This document shows, in pieces, positions 44,961 through 56,378 of a stretch of 64,000 nt of DNA. Position numbers and translations under genes: made by a program. Below the pieces are notes generated by a model. It saw only the letters and a list, made by a program, of their open reading frames with translations. It searched no databases and was not told the DNA's origin. Source of the DNA: Periconia sp. R9002 (Eukaryota > Ascomycota > Dothideomycetes > Pleosporales > Periconiaceae); assembly GCA_023627715.1 (NCBI GenBank), contig JAMAHW010000004.1:186001-250000 (forward strand), written 5' to 3'. How positions within the stretch are numbered: the stretch's first letter is position 1; the number at the start of each line of letters is the position of its first letter.

Positions 44961-47652
44961 TATGAAGGGAAGGGGCAGGTGGGTGGAAACGAAGGCGGAA
45001 TGTACTGTTGTATCTATAGGTCGGGCGCTTTATGTATAGTATAGGCTTATTTGCGGTGCTCCTCTTTCTGGATATACGATGGCCAAGACTTGTGGAAGTT
45101 GAGTGGAGCAGCTGGGAACTGTAGGCGATACAATAGCGGATGGGATGTGGTAGATTAATTGGATGAGCTCCAGAGCTGAGCTGAAAAGAAAAGGAACGAA
45201 AATAGGCAAAGTTCTAGACTCGACAATGGGCGATGGACCAGCAAGCGACGTGAAAGTCGGCCGTCGCGAGGGCTAACGATGTATACTTAAAGACTCGAGC
45301 ACGGTGGGGGGCGGGTACCTAAGCCTATGTAGAGAGCACGGACTAATGGAAAATCTCAGCCGCAGTGCTTGAGGAGAGTTAGCAGAGTCGACTAACTATC
45401 CTCTACAGTATTATCCCTGGACTGGTCGCTTCGGAGCCAAGAGAAGTGCAAGATGTTTGTGCCAGGACGTGCCAGGCAAGAGACCGTGTGTTTGGGGGTT
45501 GTGGGTGCTTCAGAGTGGAGAGGACTGTGATTGGCTGGACGGCACATGGAAGAACTTCAGGCGAGGGAGGATGATTGCTACATGGGGAAATCAAAAGTCC
45601 GTAGAAGGGTGCCAACTAAGTAACAAAGATGGATGATCGACCGCCGCCAACGCCTCAGACAAATGGAGCATATTTCTATTTACTACAGCTACAGATTCCA
45701 ACGAATGCTTGTATGTATGCACTGCGCGTGCGCAGTCAAAAGGCGCCATGGCGCAGCCCATCCGCCAGCCATCCATCCAATTCTTATTCCGCCATCAGCC
45801 ACCATCATGACGCTTCATCAACCCACCCGCACACTTTGTCCTGCCGCCGCGGCCAACATTGATCTATTGATTATTACCTAGGTATCTACACAGTAAGAGC
45901 ACACGACCTCATGGCACTGCCAGGCATGAGTAGCACGACTCGTGCCAGGGATGCAATCACCGACCTCTGCCGATCCCTCACCCCTTTTCCGGGCCCCTCC
46001 GCCCTCAGTCAGAGCTCCCGTGCGGGCTCAACGTCCAAACTTCCGTCAGACAAACATGCCACAGAGCTTATTAGTCTATCCTCCACAGCCCATACCCACC
46101 TAACATGGTGCTTCATTCACCGAGACAAACCGGTCGCAACTGCGCCGTAGACGTTGCAACCTACTCCGGCAATTCAATGCGACACGAGCTAGACGGGGGG
46201 CGGAGTCGTCCCCGCTCCGTCAGGAGACCACCAGGATAGGGTCGCGGAGTCTCAAACACATCTCAGCGACAACTTGACCAACTGTTTCATCGCCAAGAAG
46301 GTTACAAAAGCTTAGTCCAAACGAACAGGGATAGGCCTATCTCGATTCTGACTCAGGAACAATAGGCTCCGAGGCTGACCAGATTACCTCGTGTTCGTGA
46401 AAAGCTAAATAGCTCTCTGCATGCTTGGAATGATGCTCTCCAGCGAGGCGCGAGTAACAAAGCGATAAACCAAAGTGCCGTGGTTGGACCAAGCAACGTA
46501 CTCAGTCTCAGTCTCAGGCTCAACTGGCAACTGCTGTCAGATGCACTGATCAATAGGCAACGCATTTCGCTGAAAATTCTCTGCGATACGATTCCTACGC
46601 CCTCAACATCATGTCAGACAACCAATTCAGGTAGACCTCCACCGGTAAATCTAGCAATCAGATCAGGTTTTTTAGACCCAGGTCCAGCCGTTAGGTAGTC
46701 GGCTCACTGTTCTTAAACTGCTGGCACGATACGCGCTTAACCTCTAATCAGACGTAATTCTCTAGCACGTCACTAGCAATAGTATTCCTCATCGTTGACA
46801 TCTGCCCATCTCAGCTCTCAACTTTTCGCTACACTTGGCCGCTCCCTGTTGGAATATGAAATGCCAAGGCCAAAACACACCGACCGCTTTACCTAGCTCG
46901 CGTATTTGTTTTCCATTTGGGCAGTGGGCACTAGATTGGCCCCCGCTTGGATCGGCGTTAGTGCTCCTTCGAGCATTTTGTACGAGCGATGAGTGAGATC
47001 GACTGGCTTTGACTGCCCACGTGGAGTAAGCATTCTCCGTATAGGCCAGGCGCATAGTTTGTTAGTCGTAGACAGATAATAGTTTAGATATCACTCTTGT
47101 GCGTGACTAGACTATAGGTACATGTCCTGTAAAAAGCCAAAATGCCCTCCATTATGCTCACAGACACACATGTTATCCAACACTAAAGCCCTTTACCACC
47201 ATAAACAGAAACCAGTGACCTCAGCTGCGCTCACCGGCCTCATTATACCTACCAACACATATGTGCTGCATAGTCAAAGAAGGGGAAAAGAGAGGGTAAA
47301 TGCCCTCCATCATACCCACATACACACGTGTCGCATAACAAAAAAGTCCTCCACAGTCAGGGAGGGGGGTAGATATCCTCGATTACCCATGTACACACGT
47401 ATCGCATCACAACAAAGCCCTCGACCACTATGTGTGAAAACTGATATCCTCCACTACGCTTATCGTCCTCGTTGTACTACCTAGCACATATGCGCTGCAC
47501 GATTAAAGAGTGGAAAGTGAAAGGACAGATTAGAGCTTGCGATTTCTGACACAGCTGCTACGGAACTTGGTCAGACTGCCCTCATCAGAGCTGTTGTCAT
47601 CCCCGGGTTGGGAAGTCTATTTGTGGCCGTCTTTTCATGCCTGTAGGGGTTT
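44961..47652. other. Intergenic, 2.7 kb
   Basis: The region contains the upstream area of the membrane-protein gene, the downstream area of the gene at 47653, and the minisatellite listed separately. Open frames are short and unsupported. Confidence 0.45.
47140..47525. repeat. Degenerate minisatellite, about five units of 60-95 bp
   Basis: Related units begin near 47143, 47237, 47302, 47374 and 47447. Shared features are a start like cctccattat/cctccatcat/cctcgattac, then acacacatg/acacacgtg/acacacgta, then gcataacaa/gcatcacaa and aaagccctc. Units 2 and 5 also share cacatatgtgctgca versus cacatatgcgctgca and a purine-rich end. Many differences are C/T or G/A. It lies just downstream of the orphan gene at 47653-48336. 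The unit boundaries are my estimate. Confidence 0.7.
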
Positions 47653-48336
47653 TCAAGCCTGAATAACGACACGTTCGTTGCAGCCATCTTGGTTGTGGGG
47701 TAGCCTCTCAGTCGCTTGGCTCTCGGACAGCATCTCGGGGGCTTGATGGCGAACGGCCGCTGCCAGCTCAATCCGGAGTTGTTCACTTGTCGTCCGGAGC
47801 CAGAACTGTCGAGAGACAGTCCTTTTAATGTACGATTGTCGGAGAACAGAGCTGGGTATTTCGTAGTGATCAACCTCTTCTGGTTGGAGGTTGAAGATGA
47901 GATCGAAGGGGGGAGTGTTTTTGTCGTTTAGGAACTCCAGCATCCGCTCCTTAGAACAGGCGAAGCCATCAATTCCACACGAGATGATTGTTAGTCGGGA
48001 TGAGGAATCCAATAGATACTTCTGGATAAGTTGAGTGGTTTCGAAATATCGCGATATGGGGAGATTACAACGCTGGAATAATCTGTATAATTCGACCGGT
48101 GACACAGTGGGAAAAGCACGAGACACTGTCATTGGCATCGCGATGATGTGTGCATCAGCGGGATCGATCTGTGGGAACAATTGGTTGTAGTGTTGGAGTC
48201 GAGACAATCCGAAGCCTGGGAGAACTGTGGCATGCGTGCTTTTGGTACCCCAGGCAGTCGGTATTCTACGAGAAGACGCCCTCGCGATGATAATGTAGCT
48301 TGGTGATGATGAAGGGTTGGCAGCAGTCGAATGCAT
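47653..48336 (-). CDS. Hypothetical protein, 227 aa, single exon
   Basis: I do not recognise this protein. The ATG chosen is MHSTAANPSS at 48334-48336. The frame extends 11 codons upstream only from a GTG. Its composition is balanced and protein-like: IIIARASSRRIPTAWGTKST, FPQIDPADAHIIAMPM, VSPVELYRLFQRCNLPISRY, RLTIISCGIDGFAC. There is no signal peptide or membrane segment. The C-terminal 60 residues are helical and charged (TSEQLRIELAAAVRHQ). The lack of introns and a degenerate minisatellite directly downstream suggest a lineage-specific or fast-evolving gene. It could also be a remnant of a longer gene. Confidence 0.5.
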   Translation of the reverse strand: MHSTAANPSSSPSYIIIARASSRRIPTAWGTKSTHATVLPGFGLSRLQHYNQLFPQIDPADAHIIAMPMTVSRAFPTVSPVELYRLFQRCNLPISRYFETTQLIQKYLLDSSSRLTIISCGIDGFACSKERMLEFLNDKNTPPFDLIFNLQPEEVDHYEIPSSVLRQSYIKRTVSRQFWLRTTSEQLRIELAAAVRHQAPEMLSESQATERLPHNQDGCNERVVIQA

Positions 48337-50424
48337 GGAGGCGGCTGGGGTCAATGGGTATCTTAACACTGTTGGTAGCCGGTTTATTGTACGGGATGTA
48401 GCAGCGTCCTCTCCCTAACCACTGCGCTCATGGATAGACAAGGAACACAAGTTGGTTAAATGATCTCCACATCCTTCTCCGCAGAGGAAGGGTCCGCGTC
48501 CATCACGACGGTGAACATACCCGGCGTGCATATTCACTGAAAAGAGATTCTTACCCCTGAAACCGCAACCTGTGATTGACTTCTAAGGGCATTCCACATT
48601 GGTGGGTTCAGTCTTGCAGTTGCATACATTTGCGGTGAAGTAGAGAGTGAAAAGCTTTCCACATTTTTGCAGCACGTAATCTTTTGTCCCATCCTCAAGG
48701 AGATGACCAATGTCGTATGGGGGCTCATTTGCATGCTTTAGGCTCTACTGCAACTAGCAGTGCGGCCCATTGAATAGGCAGAAAAGAACAACGTAAAAGT
48801 ATTCCATGGTAATGACAAAGCGTTAGAGCCATCGGCCACTTTGCTGTGCTTCGTCTCGCTGGATGTCGTGAAAGGGGATCAAACATATGTTATATATCAT
48901 CGCAGAGAGAGGAGAGAGAGAGAGAAGAGGTGGCTGTAGTCGACAATTCGTTGATGATTAGTGATGGAAGGTAGAAGCTTGAGGTGGAAGGTGGATGGTT
49001 CTGTTGGGACAGAGTCATCCAACCAAGCACATTACGTCAGCTTCTTATCACGTGCGCCAACATTTAGCTGTGTGCCGTATACTTTTCATACCATCGCAGA
49101 GTATTGAATTCACAATACCTATCGTCGTCTCTCCAGACCTCGGCCAGGGCGTGCATTTTGACGAACGTGAGGATACGCTAACGTAATATCGTTAGTAGTG
49201 ACCCACTCCGTTCCATGGTTCATTTGAACCCTTTCAACATCTTCCACCTTCCACCACTACCCATCAACGGTCTGCCAACACCAGCTTCTACACGTATGCG
49301 GCAACCCGTCGTGAGAGAGGATTCGTACTCGAACATGATATGGTTTGACTAGACCTGGAACAGGGCATCAGACACACTTTATACTTGGACACACTGGTAA
49401 GCAACCTCGACGTACCTTCTATAGGCTGTCAACACTTGATCAAGATTTTGGTTTGTGTCAACCGTCAATGCACTGAACCCTATAATGTATGTATGCTTTT
49501 CATCTTTGCGGGCGCACTCCATAAAGTTCCATGAGAGAAATGCTTTTTGAGGTCACAAGCAAAAGGGTATGTGATAAAGGTGGCGCTAAGCAAGGTAGTG
49601 CACTGGGGGTTTGGCCCAGCACGGCCTCGATTCTTAGATGGAATGCTGCTTACGTGGTATGTATGCTACCACGGCTACCTATCTGGCAACTATCGCAATC
49701 GCAATACTTGTCGGCCTGGTGCAATCTGCTTAAACACGCAGATACGAATAGCTTATTAAAAAATTGCACAACCTTTAATGATGCCAGTTTGACTCCTTCA
49801 CGTGCTCGATATTCACTCCGGTATTAAAGAGAGAACATTACCCTCCGCCTTTTTACCGCAATCTCTCCGCCAATTTTCCGCAATTTCGTCCGCTTTCTAA
49901 CAGAGTCTTTGTTAAGCAATCTGACTCACATCTTATTGTGCACAACTGGCCAAGCACTCTTTGTTCAAGGGGTAGAGTTTGTCAGCCGTACATAACCAAT
50001 CACCGTCGTCGGCTCACCACTTGGCTTACATCTGGATCTGTTATCGCTCCAACCAGAGTGACGGGAGACCCGTATTCTGGGATCGGAGATAGTTGCATCC
50101 TCTTACATCCTCTTCCCTTATTCTGACTGTGATTGTATCGACCGCAGGGATGCTCCCACCATAGGCATCAGAAAGTCCCCGACTCCGCTATCACCGCGGG
50201 TGAGTCGAGGGACTGGGACGGACAATATAGAGTTTAGACTGTAGACAAGGACACGCAATAGGAGAAGAGGTATAAGAGTACAGGGGCGTGTGTTATTGTC
50301 TCCCACGTTCATTACACCACGACTTCTCGTTGCGCTGGGTACCCCTTCGTCGTCTCACTGCAACCGCGTGTAGTCCCGAGCGGCCATCTGATAGTACACC
50401 GAATACCGTCCCTTCTTGTTCGAA
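48337..50424. other. Divergent intergenic region, 2.1 kb
   Basis: This lies between the orphan gene (minus) and an MFS gene (plus). It has a short GA-rich microsatellite at about 48903-48929. No gene, tRNA or transposon was recognised. Confidence 0.45.
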
Positions 50425-52122
50425 ATGGCCTATCTCTTCAAACATGCACCGCTAGGTTCCATCATCCACTATTGTCGCACAGGCAAGATCACCTACTCGC
50501 GACAAAAGGGGAAGAGCATCTCGCCGAGCTTCTCCTCAGACTATGTCACCACGACAGAAGCCCCCCTCGAGGGAAAAGTCTCAGCAAACCACCTAGTTAC
50601 CTGGAGCGGGCCCGACGATCCTTCCAATCCCCAGAACTGGCCCTTGTGGCAGAAAGTCTTGGTTACATTCATCTTGTGGTATGTTTTCACGAGGAACGCG
50701 GCGTTTTCATCTGGATACAAAGGGATTCCCGCTAACGCGGCTTACAGCTTTTGGACATTCGCCGTTTACGTTGGTTCATCCATATATACACCTAGTCAAG
50801 AGGCCGTCGTGGAGATATTCGGGGTCAGCCATGTGCAGGGCGCACTTGGGTTGTCTCTGTATGTACTGGGATATGGAGTCGGGTCCTTGCTATTCTCTCC
50901 GCTCAGTGAAATTCCTGCCATCGGTCGCAATCCTCCATTCTTTGTTTCCGGCTTTCTCTTCGTCATCCTGTGCATCCCAACCTCGCTCGTCAACAACTAC
51001 CCGGGTTTGATGATACTGAGATTCCTGCTGGGGTTTATGTGTTCACCGTCACTTTCGACAACCGGAGCGTCTCTCGGTGATATATGGGCGCCGCCCCATT
51101 TCCCCTTCGCTATTGCTCTCTTTGCCATCGTCGCTACCATGGGACCATCTTGCGGACCGACGATTTCAAGCTACGCAGTGAAGCAATTAGGATGGAGATT
51201 CAGTAGCTGGGAGCTGATGATGATTAGCGGATTTATTTTCCTTTTGATGGCCTTGTTTGTCCCAGAGACTAGCGCACAGACCATTCTCTATTATGAGGCA
51301 AAGAGGAGGAGAGAGGAGACAGGAAATCAGCTTTTGATGAGTGAAGCCGAGATCAAACAGAAAGAGTTGAAGGTGGGAGCTATTTTGCAGGCCAGCCTCA
51401 TCATGCCCTGGAAGCTGAATGCTGTTGACCCGGCTTTGCTTTTCACGACCGTATACATGGGATTGGCATACGGGATCTTTTATTCGTTCTTCGAGGTAAG
51501 CTTCATAACCGCAACCATTCCACCACAAAGCAATGAAAAGAGGCTGACAATACGATAGTCCTTCCCACTTGTGTATCCTGTCTACTACCATTTCAACGCC
51601 ACATCTGTTGGACTGATCTTTCTCGCTGCGCTCCCTCCCGGCATCATCGGCTTCATCATACAATGCCTTTTCCTCAAATACAAAGTCTTGCCCGGCCTCA
51701 CCAACGGCACGTTCGGCGAGCTCGAAAACTTCCTTATCCCAGGCGTTATCGCGTCGCCCTTCATCCCCGCAGGGCTCTTTATCTACGCATGGACCGCTCG
51801 CGCTTCGACCCACTGGATCGCTCCGACCATTGGTCTCAGCATGGTCATCTTCGGCATCTATTTTATTGCACAATCCATCTTCCTGTACATTCCCAACATC
51901 TACCCGAAGTATGCCGCCAGTATTTTCGCAGCCAACGGCCTGGCCCGAAGTTTGTTTGCCGTGGCTGCGGTGCTGGTCGCGAAGCCAATGTTTGACGGGA
52001 TTGGAGTTGATGGGGGTGTCAGTCTACTCGGTGGATTGATGGTGTTGTGTATGCTGGGTATTTGGGCTTTGTACAAATGGGGGAAAATTCTCAGGATGAG
52101 AGCAAAATTCGCTGGTGCTTAA
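50425..52122 (+). CDS. MFS multidrug/polyamine antiporter-like, 521 aa
   Basis: This is a twelve-helix H+ antiporter-type carrier of the DHA1 group, resembling yeast Flr1/Tpo1 and fungal fluconazole-resistance permeases. Exons are 50425-50678, 50748-51495 and 51559-52122. The first intron (69 nt) is frame-neutral. Removing it gives VTFILC-FWTFAVYVGSSIYT, the usual TM1 of the family, so it is real. The second intron is 63 nt. Other family marks are DPSNPQNWPLWQK before TM1, SLYVLGYGVGSLLFSPLSE in TM2 and its loop, and RFLLGFMCSPSLSTTGASL in TM4. The central loop (about 240-280) is short and charged. I use the ATG at 50425, since the three codons before it begin with TTG. Probable substrates are drugs, toxins or polyamines, by family only. 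Confidence 0.9.
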
Positions 52123-53164
52123 TCGGTATTATTGGCCATGATTTAGACGGCTTGGGTAGATAAGGTAGACTCAAATAATAGATAGTAATGTACAGTAATG
52201 GGTATGAGCATAATAGATACGTCGTTTGATTGTATCCCTGCTCTTGTTCGAAGGAGGAGTGCCTCATTGATTTACAAAACCTTCTTAGTTCTCAACTCAA
52301 TCTTTGGTCTCACAGCAAAGGACTGAAGAAAATAAATGAAGTCTCGGCTTAAGATCCTCATCGATGTCGTCAAGTCAAATCGAAGAAATAAGACACAGAC
52401 CGACTGACGCTGAGGTGAGAATTCAGTTCTGCTCCCGTAAGATCATTGCCAAGCTACACGATCATCACAGCGATGTTGACTGAGTCCGAGGTTACGGACC
52501 CGAGTTCGTGCACCTCCCGCTGATCTCCAGATGTGCGTTCTTCGCGGTCGCTCTGTTCACTATCTGGCTCTTTCCAAGTTTGATGTCCTGTAGTCCCTTC
52601 AAAACGCGCGGCTCCTTCACATGTTTATGCGTGGGGTTTTTGCTATTGATACCGAGCAACTAGACATGCTGACGCGCCGGCATCAGCATCAAGGTTCAGG
52701 CCCTTCAGATTGCCTTAAAAATCACCTAGCGTTTTCTTTCCGAACCACAGGAATGGGAGCGCTTCGCAATCGACTGAAATGATGATTACATAATGGAATG
52801 TATAAGTCACGTGTATCTTGCACCACCCCAGCAGCCCTGGAGTGATACAAACTACAGCTCACGTTAGCGACATTCAAACAGTGAATTTAGCCAGCCTTCA
52901 CATACCGGTATAATTCATCAAGCGAACGGCGTTCATTGTGCATTTCGCAAACAAACCATTTGCTCAGACAATGGCAGCCAGTTGCTGTTTGCGGATGCCG
53001 AAGCCACCGCTTCCGGTTTTCTTTGTTGTGCGAACTTCATCATACATATCTATGTAGCTAGGCCCTGGGGACAATTCCCATGTTTTTGAATGCTCTTTTA
53101 GCATTTCCTAAAATCCACCGCAATATCACAATCCGAACTCCCCCACCACCCTGCTTCCGCATAC
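52123..53164. other. Intergenic between the MFS gene and the acidic orphan
   Basis: About 1 kb containing a 3' flank and a promoter. No open frame or motif is worth calling. Confidence 0.5.
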
Positions 53165-54148
53165 ATGGATCCGGAATATGACTCTTCATCCTCTTCCAGC
53201 GAGGACGAGCGATTCGACCGACAAGGAAACGATCGTCGTCTGAGGCAAGCTGTTGCTTATCTTACAGACGAGGGTGGTGATGATTCTCCAGCCTTATACT
53301 TGAGGCGCATTCAAGCAATCGACGATTACCTTCTTAAAGGGTACCGTGCCGAAAATTATGACTTTGACCACAATTTGTACCGGCGATTGCGCTCCATGGT
53401 GCGAGAAGTTCAGAACGACAATTCCCGAATTGCTCAGGAAGAGAGCGAGGCAGATTTTATGGACAGCGACAGCGATACAGGACGTGTGCAAGCTCTTTAC
53501 AGAGCAGACGACGATTCTGAAGACGACGATCCTGAAGAAGTCGGGACCTTGAACCAGAGCGAAGGGCTTGATGAAGCTAGCTTAACACTTGGCCCTCGTT
53601 TGGGGCAAGAGTCAATTAATAAAGGTGTACAACAAGACAAGTTACGCACTGAAAGACATTTTGAATATGGTCGGAAATTCGACACCCAACCTGAGAGATG
53701 GTATAAAAACTTCCCGGCCGTCCTACCATTCGGAGAATCAATCTTCATGCAGGAATGGGAAAGCCAAAAAATTCGTTTCGATCTATCTGTCTCGAAGAAA
53801 CACAAAGAGGTGGTTACCGCTAATGTACCCTACGATCTCGTGGCGCCCGCCTTCCATCCAAATGAAGCAACCTATGAATCCGGATCACGCTTCAAGCTGC
53901 CTAAATTATGCAACGGAACAATGCAGCAGAGTCAAGATCATTTGCAGCTGCAGCTGCAGCAGACCCTGGACTCTTTCAACGACATGGGCAGGCCGCGTAG
54001 AGACGCCAATATTGCTCCCCGCATTTTTCTGAGGGCAGTAACTGTGAACGATCCCTCGCCCAATGCGCGTTCTCCTAAATCAGCGCGTGTTGAGCCACAG
54101 GACAAATCTCCACCGAGACCCAAAACGAGGAGGAGGGGCGGTAGATAA
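53165..54148 (+). CDS. Acidic hypothetical protein, 327 aa
   Basis: The function is not recognised. It is a single exon with ATG at 53165. The first 20 residues are a Ser/acid run (YDSSSSSSEDERFD). Residues 25-95 look helical and folded (ALYLRRIQAIDDYLLKGY, NLYRRLRSMVREVQND). A second acidic Ser/Asp region is at about 95-145. A stretch at 165-245 looks like a conserved element (HFEYGRKFDTQPERWYKNFP, then PFGESIFMQEW). The C-terminus is Gln-rich, then Pro/Arg/Lys-rich, ending KTRRRGGR. The alternation of acidic and basic ends suggests a nuclear protein, which is inference only. No signal peptide or membrane helix is seen. Confidence 0.6.
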   Translation: MDPEYDSSSSSSEDERFDRQGNDRRLRQAVAYLTDEGGDDSPALYLRRIQAIDDYLLKGYRAENYDFDHNLYRRLRSMVREVQNDNSRIAQEESEADFMDSDSDTGRVQALYRADDDSEDDDPEEVGTLNQSEGLDEASLTLGPRLGQESINKGVQQDKLRTERHFEYGRKFDTQPERWYKNFPAVLPFGESIFMQEWESQKIRFDLSVSKKHKEVVTANVPYDLVAPAFHPNEATYESGSRFKLPKLCNGTMQQSQDHLQLQLQQTLDSFNDMGRPRRDANIAPRIFLRAVTVNDPSPNARSPKSARVEPQDKSPPRPKTRRRGGR

Positions 54149-56378
54149 AGAGAGAAGGAGAGACGGAGAAAGGGATTGTGTCCACGGCACACCTGTCAAC
54201 TGTCTCCCAGGCAACAATTGTTGCGAGACGTGTTACCAGATCATACGTGCCGTCTCGGTTGGAGGGAGTGATAGTAAATTGACATATGGTCTTGTTTTTT
54301 ATTATATCTGCTCACTGAATCGTATCTAATTCGAAGATAATGCTGTATTCTTTATCTTGACTTGCATCGTGCTCCTCTCCCAATAAACGTTTGGTCCCCG
54401 AACATTCATAAACAGCAATGTGCTCCTGAGTAAGAGCGTTCGTTTTATCGCGTAAGAACAGGGGGTGTTTTGGAGAACGTCGAAAACTCTCCCATATGGT
54501 AATATTGATATCAATACACAATTCTCACATCTCCTTAGACATGAGAGAGCTGTATAGAACATGAGAGTGTTGCTCCGGATTTTCCACTTCTAGCAATCTG
54601 TAAAAAGTCACCGATTTCTAGACTTGCTTTTCCCAACGTTGGGTTGAAATTCTTATCACAAGCTCCTGGCGGTGGTGTTCATTAGGCAGACTGGGTAGTA
54701 AACGGGGTTATGTTGATGAGAAGGGCGATTTGTTTCGATAGTTCTCCTGGTGGTGCCACAGTTTCAATATTATGACTCTCAGTCTCTTGCTAATATGAAT
54801 CTCACAAGCCGTTTAGAGAGTCTGAACAAGAAGTGGGGTCGGTAGTCAATAGTCAAAGTAAGGATAGTTATCTTGGGTCCGGAATACTACGCCAAAGAGC
54901 GTAAAACAAGTTTTCCCCGCCTAGAACAGGCACAGAAAGTGTAAGCTACGTTTTACACTATAGAAACTTGGTTCTTTGGCGACCATATGTCAGTAGCACC
55001 GAGACGGGAGCTTTTGCATGACAGACGCAAGGAGAACGTGCGAGTATGCAGCTGAACAGTCACAGGTATCGGAGGTTCGGTAGTGCCAACAACCGACGAC
55101 AGAGAGTTGGGCGCTTTGCAGCTGGAAAAGAGCAACAATTCAATGTTGGTGAGGCGTTCGGAGTTGTAACTTCGGGTCTCCACCCTGAACCATGCGCGCA
55201 AATCCTAGCTCCCGCGCAGGGAACATCGTGCTACGAGAGATGATCTACGCGCCATCTTTCGGGTGACTAACCGATCGGGGTGTTGGTATCCACCAGTAGT
55301 ACTCATGTATTTTCGACGACGCCTTTCGAACATATCGTGACTTCTCACCCACACTACCTCCAACGTCAGATTGTGATCTCGCCGGCATGAATGATGGAAA
55401 TACATTGTTTTTACCGATACTTACTTCTATAGCGACCCTAGAGATCGATCATGGTGCACACAATTATCGACGTTGCGGGAATGTTGGCTTCAGAATGTGG
55501 CACGCAGGTAACCTCTACCCGTCCTGTAGAATATTTGTAGTCACACTTGTGCATTTCAAATGCAACACATGGATCCATCATAGAAGGGTTTGAATATGGA
55601 AAGATTTCTTTTAAGGAATTTTTAATAGACAAATAAATGTCTAATATAGGCTTCCTTTAATACCTAAACACCAAAATTGGATGTCTAAAATTGAGATTAC
55701 AAGGATTTAGGCGGGCTACCTGTATTACAAAGCTCCAGTGCTGTATGTGTGGGTTATTTAGCCGAAGGCCACACACACGAAGGAGAAGCGTGATTATCAC
55801 AAAATCACACACAGATGGAAAGGTTTTCCTGAGGGGCAATTTAGGGAACTCCAGAGATTTCGAAACTGACAGCACCCACTTCTATTCAGTCTTAAAGTGA
55901 ATAAAACAAGATATGAAAGCTTTTATACAACTCTCACAAATCTCATAAAAGAACACGCGGACTTCGGACGTGGGGACTAGTGTCCCACATGGTCCTGCTA
56001 AGCAACATCAGCCATGACCCACCATGGGGATGATGTCGTGCAACATCGCAAGCCAGTCAAGAGCCAGCGTAACCAAGCCTCTGGTGGTTTGCTGCACTTT
56101 GATACGAGCTGGATTGGTGTTGGCATCCCTCACCGACAGTCAAGACACATTCCATGCTCCCTTCCACGGCGACTCAGCTGCATATATTTTTATCTTGGCT
56201 AGGCTTTTCAAGGACCAGGCGATCGGGAATTCCACTATGGTTTTTCAGGGCGTATATGTAGGACACAGTCCGGTTCTACAAGACTATAATTTTCTTTTTA
56301 TATCTTATTGCCTAATATCATAGAACCTCTTCCCCTCTTACCACTCTAAACTAGACAGAGTGATAACTTTCCGCCAAA
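54149..56378. other. Intergenic, 2.2 kb, partly AT-rich
   Basis: This lies between two plus-strand genes. The part at about 55600-55950 is richer in A/T and its short frames share no family I know. It could be a decayed element, but I see no terminal repeats or transposase fragment. Confidence 0.4.

Noticed and set aside
50416..50424. Upstream start of the MFS antiporter
   Set aside because: The three extra codons begin at TTG; the ATG at 50425 is the proper start.
55600..55950. Decayed transposable element in an AT-rich patch
   Set aside because: No terminal inverted or direct repeats, target duplication, or transposase or reverse-transcriptase fragment could be seen.
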